From Gammaproteobacteria bacterium (GTDB lineage: Bacteria; Pseudomonadota; Gammaproteobacteria; Competibacterales; Competibacteraceae), in NCBI GenBank assembly GCA_024235035.1, contig JACKNE010000011.1, positions 146,661-210,660 of the forward strand: DNA of 64,000 nucleotides. Reading direction: 5' to 3'. Of the stretch, positions 58,401 to 64,000 are shown piece after piece; position 1 is the first letter of the stretch; the number at the start of each line of letters is the position of its first letter. The notes beneath the pieces were generated by a model. That model made no database searches. It was not told the origin of the DNA and saw nothing but the letters and a program-made list of their open reading frames with translations. A program made the translations under genes and the position numbers.

Positions 58401-58524
58401 TCGCATTCCCTACCCGCAGCGCGATCTCTATATCAAAGCCTGGCCGGAGCAAACCGGTGAAGCAACAGGGTTGGCGGATACGGGTTCAGGCTCAGAGCCA
58501 GCTTTCGTGGGGTTGAGGCAGTAA
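55417..58524 (+). CDS. mscK: MscK/KefA-type large mechanosensitive channel
   Basis: The 1035-residue protein has a signal peptide (VAVFRFFSTLLLPLLLLALA, cut near TYA), a periplasmic coiled-coil domain of about 420 residues, and about eleven membrane helices. The MscS-like pore and beta domain follow at about residues 820-960 (GVGIGLGMQSLANNFISGLL, ERPLRSGDIVQVGSHLGEV). It opens at moderate tension; MscK of E. coli is also sensitive to K+. The GTG at 55417 restores the signal peptide; the frame is open to 55336 but overlaps holC. Confidence 0.9.
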   Translation: MAVFRFFSTLLLPLLLLALASPTYADPTPLTDPAKVAEQQATRRQALLQDRQTIENTRRELEARIADLPRQLEALQPDQVDEPTVEQTQVDVKSARLRLESAMTDLENANRRIKELQNGIDELEAREQLLKNPAKDVVEGLADRAAQLERTQSSLTQQRTELTLETLNLTNLQSQVAVAKLRLDLMRQWQEQVEKIYLLRQEQNRRDAQTEFLNRLQTDLSALQNRANTLKQQLAQERGDQSLALWRRQTTELQTIEEQINLLNLDRHLAETAAALARLKDLLQNPSAELDDLKQGIDKKNKIIEDLSRSLELLQQKNTVYQQQRQVIERREDSGAHRHLHDEELKLVTQLLTELERRIDQTQAQFTQAHAIAMQLDAYYDKRLQTNLFTRQPYPKTVAAWHQLLQELATAPRILGYQVRLSIESAFRALLDATILRWLSLAALEGGLIWLFWIARTRLRRAMRRFSAYEAGVSFLRQWIGNILVLLWANLLGIGIATALLAALWLVQVPQPGFGILMTLALLWIGIKLPISLAWLFLVSPRLPDERQQPTLYRQLFWILICGSLLVTSVILAHLSDLPNAVVNTLDYLFMLYGSWAVVPVLRIRRLVMDLLDAVYGQRFWFVVLRYSSLLMPLSLLGAALLGLLGYLQLAWLIAGHLLIFIAILIGWLVIRSLLNDLVVALKNFAVTHSGYGLLWTQDVITPLHRIVNLLLFLGAWVVLFHTYGWTGESAVISSIWGFLERPLFTLGAAEITFWRILVTITTLLVVIWLGQWSRAISYRWVLSHFSDLGVRHSLSVFTQYTVVLIGMLIILRIIGIDLTTLAVFAGAVGVGIGLGMQSLANNFISGLLLLIERPLRSGDIVQVGSHLGEVTGIGMRALTVQTFDNESVIIPNSDLISNAFINWTHSDRVLRTILWVGISYDADPHQAQALIEKILREHPAILADPEPRALLWDFADSSVKFRVQYYIDIGRYSLLSVHHEVLFGIWDRFKEADIRIPYPQRDLYIKAWPEQTGEATGLADTGSGSEPAFVGLRQ

Positions 58525-58749
58525 ATGCGCAGGGAGGATTGCGCAATCACCGTGGCTGATTTTGCGGGTCACCGTACTAGCAGACCGGCTGATACCCGCT
58601 GACGAAGGAAAGCAAACATCCCGAAAGCAGGAAATTGTTATGATAGGCAAACGCTCGACTGCTGAATCACTGTTTGCTTCAAGCAGTCGGGCGATTCGTA
58701 CACAAAACTCGCCGCCTGCCGGCGCTTCAACCTTCTATCGCGACTATTT

Positions 58750-59283
58750 ATGAAATTCATCGAAATGCTGCTGGAGCGCACCATCCTGCTCAGCCGCTGG
58801 TTACTGGCGCCGTTGTATCTGGTGCTGATCTCCATCCTGATCCTGTTCACGATCAAGGCAGTGCAAGAGGTCATTCACTTGTTTGAAATCATCCTGCACG
58901 CCAGCGAAACCGAACTGATCTTATCGGTGTTGGCGCTGGTCGATATGGTGCTGGTCGCCAACCTGTTGGTCATGATCATTCTCAGTAGCTATGAAACATT
59001 CGTTTCGGCGCTGGACACCACGGGCGATCAGGAAAAACCATCTTGGTTGGGCAAGATCGACGCCGCCACTATCAAGATCAAGCTGGCGGTCGCCATCGTC
59101 GCCATTTCCTCCATTCACCTGCTCAAGGCGTTCATGGCCGCTCCACCCCAGGATAGCGACAAGCCCCTATGGAACAATCACCTTTTCTGGCTGGTGGTCA
59201 TTCACTTGACTTTCGTGATATCAGCGCTGTTGATGGCGGTCGTTGATCGAATTGCCTTTGCTCAGCATCGGACGCCCCATTGA
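58750..59283 (+). CDS. UPF0114 (YqhA-like) membrane protein
   Basis: The 177-residue protein has three to four membrane helices and the family pattern ERTILLSRWLLAPLYLVLIS near the N-terminus, with SSYETFVSALDTTGDQEKP in the loop. The family function is unknown. A 225-bp stretch before it (58525-58749) holds no supported gene. Confidence 0.88.
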   Translation: MKFIEMLLERTILLSRWLLAPLYLVLISILILFTIKAVQEVIHLFEIILHASETELILSVLALVDMVLVANLLVMIILSSYETFVSALDTTGDQEKPSWLGKIDAATIKIKLAVAIVAISSIHLLKAFMAAPPQDSDKPLWNNHLFWLVVIHLTFVISALLMAVVDRIAFAQHRTPH

Positions 59284-59341
59284 TGCGGACCATCGACTTT
59301 CGCACCTGCCGCTTGTCAATGCAGGCCCGAATTCCGATACT

Positions 59342-59911
59342 ATGCCCATGATCGAGCCGACTTATCTGACCGACCAGTTCCTGATCGCCATGCCGACCCT
59401 GGCCGATCCGAACTTTTTTCAAACCGTGACTTATATCAGCGAGCATAACGTCAGCGGCGCGCTGGGGCTGATCATCAACCGACCACTGAACCTGACGCTC
59501 GATCAGTTGCTGGAACACCTGCAAATTGCAACCGACCGATCAGATGTCGCCGCCATTCCGGTCTATCACGGTGGCCCGGTGCAACCAGAACAGGGCTTCG
59601 TCGTGCATCATCCGGTCGGTCAATGGGACGCTACCCTACGCGTCACCGATGACATCGGTATCACGACCTCTCGCGATATCCTGCAAGCCGTGGCGCATGG
59701 CGAAGGCCCGCAACATTTGCTGGTGACCTTGGGCTACGCCGGTTGGGGGCCAGGCCAACTGGAGCGTGAAATGGCGGAAAACGCTTGGCTGTCCGTGCCT
59801 GCCGATCCTGACATCCTGTTCCACACTCCTAGCGAACAGCGCTGGCTGGCCGCCGCCGCTCTGCTGGGTGTCGACCTGAACCTGCTATCTTCCGATGCGG
59901 GCCACGCCTGA
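59342..59911 (+). CDS. yqgE: YqgE/AlgH family protein
   Basis: The 189-residue protein shows the DUF179 pattern: LTDQFLIAMPTLADPNFFQT, ALGLIINRPLNLTLDQLL, YHGGPVQPEQGFVVH and ILVTLGYAGWGPGQLE-like sequence. Its role is not settled; AlgH was linked to alginate control in Pseudomonas. I chose the ATG at 59342 over earlier in-frame ATGs that overlap the upstream gene. It is followed by ruvX, the usual order. Confidence 0.92.
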   Translation: MPMIEPTYLTDQFLIAMPTLADPNFFQTVTYISEHNVSGALGLIINRPLNLTLDQLLEHLQIATDRSDVAAIPVYHGGPVQPEQGFVVHHPVGQWDATLRVTDDIGITTSRDILQAVAHGEGPQHLLVTLGYAGWGPGQLEREMAENAWLSVPADPDILFHTPSEQRWLAAAALLGVDLNLLSSDAGHA

Positions 59912-59930
59912 GCGACCCGAGCGCGTTTCG

Positions 59931-60413
59931 ATGCCCGACCAGCGACCAGTCCATGCTTCACCTTGCCGAGTCGCGCTGGGTTTCGACTTCGGTCGCCTGC
60001 GCATCGGCGTCGCGATTGGCGAAACCATCACCGGCTCGGCCCGCCCTCTGTGCATCCTGCCCACCCACCAGCAACGCCCCGACTGGGAGGCGATGAGCCG
60101 ATTGATCGCCACATGGCGTCCCGATTGGTTGGTGGTCGGCGTACCGCGCCATGCCGACGAAACCGCAAACGCGGTGACGGAAGCGGCGCTGCGCTTCAGC
60201 CGGCAGTTACAAGGGCGCTTTCATTTGCCGGTGGCGACGATCGACGAACGGTTATCCTCTTGGGAAGCCGAACAGCGCCGATCGGCGCCGACCGGTCGCC
60301 GCCGCCGAGGTCATGGCGCCGCGTTGGATGCCCAAGCGGCGGCAGTGATCCTGGAAAGCTGGTTCAACCACCAACAGAGCTGTACCTCCCCATGCGCGAC
60401 GCCGAATTTCTGA
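59931..60413 (+). CDS. ruvX: Putative pre-16S rRNA nuclease / Holliday junction resolvase-like protein
   Basis: The 160-residue RNase H-fold protein has VALGFDFGRLRIGVAIGE (first catalytic Asp), LVVGVPRHADE, TIDERLSSWEAEQRR and LDAQAAAVILESWF. YqgF/RuvX is linked to maturation of 16S rRNA. The ATG at 59931 gives MPDQRP. It overlaps the next gene, pyrR, by 22 bases. Confidence 0.92.
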   Translation: MPDQRPVHASPCRVALGFDFGRLRIGVAIGETITGSARPLCILPTHQQRPDWEAMSRLIATWRPDWLVVGVPRHADETANAVTEAALRFSRQLQGRFHLPVATIDERLSSWEAEQRRSAPTGRRRRGHGAALDAQAAAVILESWFNHQQSCTSPCATPNF

Positions 60414-60889
60414 TCGAAGCGATGACCGGTCAACTACAAGAGCTGTTGACCCGACGCGGGATTGCCGAGCCGGCGTTGGTCGGCATCCACACCGGCGGCG
60501 TCTGGATCGCTGAGCAACTGCACGCGCGACTCGGGGTCACCGCGCCGCTGGGTCGGCTGGATATCTCCTTTTACCGTGATGATTTCAGTCGAATCGGCGT
60601 CAATCCACAGGTTCGGCCTTCGGAACTGCCCTTCGATGTGGACAACCGCCATCTCATCCTGATCGACGATGTATTACACACCGGACGCACGGTGCGCGCT
60701 GCACTGAACGAGTTATTCGATTATGGCCGCCCGGCTTCGGTGCTGCTGGCGGTGCTGGTGGATCGCGGCGGTCGAGAACTACCCATCGAAGCCAATGTGG
60801 TCGGCGCCTATCTGACGCTTCCAGCCGACCAGCACGTTCGGCTCACCGGCCCCGATCCTCTGCAACTGTCGATACAAATCGTTCCCTGA
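60392..60889 (+). CDS. pyrR: Pyrimidine operon regulator / uracil phosphoribosyltransferase PyrR
   Basis: The 165-residue protein has the PRPP-binding motif LILIDDVLHTGRTVRAALNE and the PyrR features VGIHTGGVWIAEQL and DISFYRDDFSRIG. In Gram-positives PyrR attenuates pyr transcription through RNA; in gammaproteobacteria its role is less clear. The ATG at 60392 overlaps ruvX, and its stop overlaps the pyrB start (ATGA-type), so it forms one unit with pyrB and pyrC'. I see no obvious PyrR-binding loop. Confidence 0.93.
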   Translation: MRDAEFLIEAMTGQLQELLTRRGIAEPALVGIHTGGVWIAEQLHARLGVTAPLGRLDISFYRDDFSRIGVNPQVRPSELPFDVDNRHLILIDDVLHTGRTVRAALNELFDYGRPASVLLAVLVDRGGRELPIEANVVGAYLTLPADQHVRLTGPDPLQLSIQIVP

Positions 60890-61872
60890 TGAGCACTACA
60901 CACATTCAATTGGATGCCCAGGGTCGCCTGTTGCATTTCCTGACCATCGAGGGGTTGACCTACCATCATCTGACCGAGATTCTCGACACCGCCGAATCGC
61001 TACGCGGCGTCGCCGAACGGCGGGTCAAGAAACTGCCCACGCTGCATGGCAAGACGGTGGTCAATCTATTCTTCGAGGCCAGCACCCGCACCCGCACCAC
61101 CTTCGAATTGGCTGCCAAACGTTTGTCCGCCGACGTGCTCAATCTCAATATCGCGACCTCGTCCGCGGTCAAAGGCGAAAGCCTGCTCGACACGTTGCGC
61201 AATATCGAAGCCATGCAGTGCGACATGTTCGTCATGCGTCATCCACAGAGCGGCGCGGCGGAATTCATGGCCCGCTATGTCAAACCTCATATCGCTGTCC
61301 TCAACGCCGGCGATGGCCGCCATGCCCATCCTACCCAAGCGATGCTGGATGTCTTCACCATTCGCCGCCATAAACCGGACTTTCCCAGCCTGCAAATCGC
61401 CATCGTCGGCGACATCCTGCATTCGCGGGTAGCCCGCTCGCTGATCCACGCTCTCAGTATCCTGGGTGCCGGTGAAATTCGGGTTATTGCACCCCGCACG
61501 CTGCTGCCGGCTCAGGTAGAGGACCTGGGCGTGCGGGTGTTCCATCACCTGGCGGACGGTCTGCGGGACGTGGATGTGGTGGTGATGCTGCGCCTGCAAC
61601 GCGAACGCATGGAAGGCGCATTGCTGCCCAGCGAACAGGAATTCTTTCAGCAATACGGCTTGACCGAAGAGCGGCTGGCGCTGACCAAAGCGGACGCGAT
61701 CGTCATGCATCCCGGCCCGATTAACCGGGGTGTGGAAATCGACTCGCACGTCGCCGATGGGCCACGCTCGGTGATTTTGGAACAAGTGACCAACGGCATC
61801 GCCGTGCGCATGGCGATCATGTCCATCACGCTGGGCCATCATCACGCCCGGCTGACCGGGGAGGAGACCTGA
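60889..61872 (+). CDS. pyrB: Aspartate carbamoyltransferase catalytic chain
   Basis: The 327-residue enzyme condenses carbamoyl phosphate and aspartate. The carbamoyl-phosphate loop FFEASTRTRTTFELAAKRL and the segment MRHPQSGAAEF, then HPTQAMLDVFTI and MHPGPINRGVEID, are all intact. The longer N-terminus and its position before pyrC' mark it as class A ATCase, which forms a complex with a dihydroorotase-like protein. Confidence 0.95.
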   Translation: MSTTHIQLDAQGRLLHFLTIEGLTYHHLTEILDTAESLRGVAERRVKKLPTLHGKTVVNLFFEASTRTRTTFELAAKRLSADVLNLNIATSSAVKGESLLDTLRNIEAMQCDMFVMRHPQSGAAEFMARYVKPHIAVLNAGDGRHAHPTQAMLDVFTIRRHKPDFPSLQIAIVGDILHSRVARSLIHALSILGAGEIRVIAPRTLLPAQVEDLGVRVFHHLADGLRDVDVVVMLRLQRERMEGALLPSEQEFFQQYGLTEERLALTKADAIVMHPGPINRGVEIDSHVADGPRSVILEQVTNGIAVRMAIMSITLGHHHARLTGEET

Positions 61873-63158
61873 TGCGCACGGTGATTCAAGGCGGGCGAGT
61901 CATCGATCCAGCCCAGCAAACGGACCGTGTGGCCGACCTGTTCATCGCCGAAGGCCGAATTGTCGGTCTCGGTCGATCACCGAGCGATTTCACCCCTGAA
62001 CAGGTGATCGACGCCCACCACCACATCGTTTGCCCTGGGTTGATCGATTTGTGCGCCCGTTTGCGGGAACCCGGTCAGGAGCACAAGGCCACCATCGCCA
62101 GTGAAACCCGCGCGGCGGCGGCGCGTGGCGTCACGACCCTGGTGTGTCCGCCCGATACCGACCCGGTGATCGATGAACCCGCAGTGCTGGAATGGATTCG
62201 GCGTCGCGCCAAATTCGCTGGTCAAGCTCGGGTATTGGCGCTGGGCGCATTGACGTATCGCCTGCGCGGCGAGCGCTTGGCGGAGATGGCGGCGTTGAAA
62301 GAGGCCGGATGCGTGGGTGTCAGCGATGGCGGACGCCCAGTGACCAATGCCCGAGTCTTGCGGCGGGCGCTGGAATATGCGGCGACCTTCGACCTGACGG
62401 TGTTTCTGACCCCACTCGATCCTGAGTTGGGAAACGGGTTGGCGCATGAGGGACCGGTGGCGACCCGAATGGGTCTGCCGGGCATCCCCGTTGCGGCGGA
62501 AACTGGGATGATCGCCCGTGATCTGGAGCTGATTCGCGATTTGGGTGTGCGTGTGCATTTTGGCCGATTGTCCAGCGCCCGAGCGGTCGAGCTGATCGCT
62601 CGCGCTCAGGCGGAAGGTCTGCCGGTGACTGCCGATGTCGCGATTCACCATCTGCATCTGACTGACATGGATCTGACCCAATTCGATAGCCGCTGCCATG
62701 TTCGCCCACCGTTGCGCGGGCGGCGCGACCAGGAGGTGCTGCGGACTGGATTGGCCAGCGGCGTACTGACCGCACTCTGCTCCGACCATCAACCGCATGA
62801 GCCGGACGCGAAACAAGCGCCTCTTGGCGACACGGAGCCAGGTATTGCTGGGCTGGATACGCTGCTGGGATTGAGCCTGCGGCTGGTGCAGGATGGCGTG
62901 TTGCCGCTACCGGCGCTCATCGAGCGCTTGACCTGGGGGCCAGCGCGGATTCTGGGTTTGGACAGCGGCCACCTTGGCGTGGGCGCACGGGCCGATGTCT
63001 GTGTGTTCGATCCCGAAGCCCACTGGCGGGTGGAACCGGGAAGCCTCAACAGTCGAGGTCAAAACAGCCCCTTTCTCGACTGGGAACTGCCAGGCCGCGT
63101 CACGCATACCCTGTTGGAAGGGCGCATGGTGTACGAATCAACTCGGTTCGGCCCATAA
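61872..63158 (+). CDS. pyrC': Catalytically defective dihydroorotase-like subunit PyrC'
   Basis: The 428-residue protein has the dihydroorotase fold, but key metal ligands are lost. Active enzymes have PGLIDxHxHLREPG, and here it reads PGLIDLCARLREPG, with Cys61 and Arg63 in place of the two histidines. The segment normally containing the HCED motif reads FLTPLDPEL. SDHQPHE is kept. Pseudomonas PyrC' is likewise inactive yet needed for ATCase assembly. Its start overlaps the pyrB stop. A true pyrC is expected elsewhere in the genome. Confidence 0.9.
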   Translation: MRTVIQGGRVIDPAQQTDRVADLFIAEGRIVGLGRSPSDFTPEQVIDAHHHIVCPGLIDLCARLREPGQEHKATIASETRAAAARGVTTLVCPPDTDPVIDEPAVLEWIRRRAKFAGQARVLALGALTYRLRGERLAEMAALKEAGCVGVSDGGRPVTNARVLRRALEYAATFDLTVFLTPLDPELGNGLAHEGPVATRMGLPGIPVAAETGMIARDLELIRDLGVRVHFGRLSSARAVELIARAQAEGLPVTADVAIHHLHLTDMDLTQFDSRCHVRPPLRGRRDQEVLRTGLASGVLTALCSDHQPHEPDAKQAPLGDTEPGIAGLDTLLGLSLRLVQDGVLPLPALIERLTWGPARILGLDSGHLGVGARADVCVFDPEAHWRVEPGSLNSRGQNSPFLDWELPGRVTHTLLEGRMVYESTRFGP

Positions 63159-63947
63159 ATCCCAATGCCCCACCTGTAATCGTGAAACACCTTGCTCGAT
63201 CAGAGCGCGCCGGCGCAGTGCCCAGTCATGCAACCCGCTCCTCGAATCGGGTGCCATCTCACTGGCGGCGTCGACCCAGCCTTCCAGCAGCGCTGTTTGC
63301 AAAGCGCCCTGTTCAGCGTCCAATTGCCAGGGGCTAGGACACAACGCCACCCGATAACCCCAACGTTCGAGCATCGTCTTGAACTCGGGCGCAGCCCATG
63401 GTCCGAGCGCCGGGCCGAACCCCTTATCCCTACGCTGGTGGCGATTCACCCACTTGCGCACCGGCTCATCGCCGGTCAGCGCCGGTTCCCAGACCAAGGC
63501 TCCATCATAGCTGAGTACGATGCATACCGCCGCGTGCGCTGCCCAGCAACGTTGCGCCAGACGCTCCAACCAGTCAGCTGACACCAGATCGAGCAACGCA
63601 GAAGCCGTGACCAATTGCACAGCTTGAAAATCCAGCGACTCCCAATCGCTGGCCAGATCCAGACATAACGATTGCCGTTGCCCACGGTCAGTTCCAGCGG
63701 TCGGCCAATAGGCACCGTTCCGCGCCAACAGCGTTGGGTCGTGGTCCACGAGCCGCCAATGTTGTTCCCTACCGAGCAGGGGGGCCAGAAACCGGAAATT
63801 GGCGCCGGTTCCACTGGCTAAATCCAGGACTGAGAAGGTAGCGAACCGCTGTCGCCAGGCGATCAGCCGGGCGGTCAATTCCGGGTTGCGCGACGCAGCG
63901 TCCACCGGTTCACGCAGCGCCAGCCACTCCGCTGAAAAACCGCTCAC
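63138..63947 (-). CDS. Class I SAM-dependent methyltransferase
   Basis: The 269-residue protein carries the SAM-binding loop VLDLASGTGANFRFLAP, the acidic residue in WRLVDHDPTLLA, and LVTASALLDLVSADWLERLA further on. The substrate is unknown. The GTG start at 63947 overlaps the stop of the gene entering from the right edge. Its 3' end overlaps pyrC' by 21 bases, in convergent orientation. Confidence 0.88.
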   Translation of the reverse strand: MSGFSAEWLALREPVDAASRNPELTARLIAWRQRFATFSVLDLASGTGANFRFLAPLLGREQHWRLVDHDPTLLARNGAYWPTAGTDRGQRQSLCLDLASDWESLDFQAVQLVTASALLDLVSADWLERLAQRCWAAHAAVCIVLSYDGALVWEPALTGDEPVRKWVNRHQRRDKGFGPALGPWAAPEFKTMLERWGYRVALCPSPWQLDAEQGALQTALLEGWVDAASEMAPDSRSGLHDWALRRRALIEQGVSRLQVGHWDLWAEPS

Positions 63948-64000
63948 GTCGCCAGCACCGCTGCCAGCACCGCGGCGAAGCGCGCGCTGACCGTTGGCCA
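63944..64000 (-). CDS. C-terminal fragment of a gene entering from the right edge
   Basis: The last 57 bases on the minus strand read WPTVSARFAAVLAAVLAT and stop at 63944, overlapping the GTG of the methyltransferase as GTGA. The coupling supports a real upstream gene. Eighteen residues are too few to name a family. Confidence 0.5.
   Translation of the reverse strand, partial: WPTVSARFAAVLAAVLAT

Noticed and set aside
58562..58753. A 63-codon frame before the UPF0114 gene
   Set aside because: Its sequence is low-complexity and without a family or a good ribosome-binding site; the gap is left as non-coding.
1..64000. tRNA, rRNA and CRISPR features
   Set aside because: No T-loop-like GGTTCRA sequence with matching stems, no rRNA segment and no regularly spaced repeat array were seen in the intergenic regions inspected; a tRNAscan run would be decisive.

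Overview
The window looks like a chromosomal segment of a gammaproteobacterium. Supporting signs are fabA-fabB, the yqgE-ruvX-pyrR-pyrB-pyrC' order, pepA-holC, plsY-folB, a System II cytochrome c maturation pair and an N-type ATPase. The core genes are GC-rich by eye. A Competibacter/Contendobacter-like lineage is my guess only.

Layout: (1) 1-8.4 kb, minus strand: a truncated XRE regulator, a transmembrane chemoreceptor, a dsbA / endonuclease-phosphatase / fructosamine-kinase-like operon, then ccsB and resB. (2) 8.7-15.0 kb is accessory: an unrecognised two-gene unit, an MscS channel with an unrecognised partner, then small gene modules separated by four copies of one inverted-repeat element. 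These modules include a decayed DUF4160/DUF2442 pair and a winged-helix/GHKL-ATPase/DUF4325 regulator with a palindrome over its ribosome-binding site. (3) 15.0-23.4 kb: a complete N-ATPase operon (atpD-C-Q-R-B-E-F-A-G) interrupted between atpR and atpB by an AT-rich gene for a membrane-anchored protein. A TerD-serine protease fusion diverges from it.

(4) 24.7-42.3 kb: an unbroken minus-strand run of signalling genes. A chemosensory set (tandem-tip soluble MCP, triple-CheW protein, CheB, HEAT protein, CheR, CheY, CheA, STAS-like protein, CheY, soluble MCP-like protein) runs directly into a stressosome module (RsbR, RsbS, two RsbT-like kinases, PP2C-type phosphatase). That continues into a histidine kinase, a PAS-GGDEF-EAL-CZB protein and a receiver. 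The order suggests that chemosensory and stressosome inputs converge on cyclic-di-GMP.

(5) 42.9-50.2 kb: housekeeping genes (thiL, fabB, fabA, HD hydrolase, plsY, folB, SH3 protein, NDUFAF7-type methyltransferase). (6) 50.2-53.3 kb: an AT-rich island with two genes in integron-cassette arrangement. A 62-bp attC-like site lies between them, and the core at the 5' end of one cassette is the exact complement of the core at its 3' end. The cassette gene encodes a probable PD-(D/E)XK nuclease. A long inverted repeat, a REP-like hairpin and a complete IS630-family element follow. No integrase gene is in the window. (7) 53.4-64 kb, mostly plus strand: pepA, holC, an MscK-type channel, a UPF0114 protein, yqgE, ruvX, pyrR, pyrB, a catalytically dead dihydroorotase-like pyrC', and a convergent methyltransferase.

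No tRNA, rRNA or CRISPR array was found. All calls come from reading sequence and translations; no database search was run.
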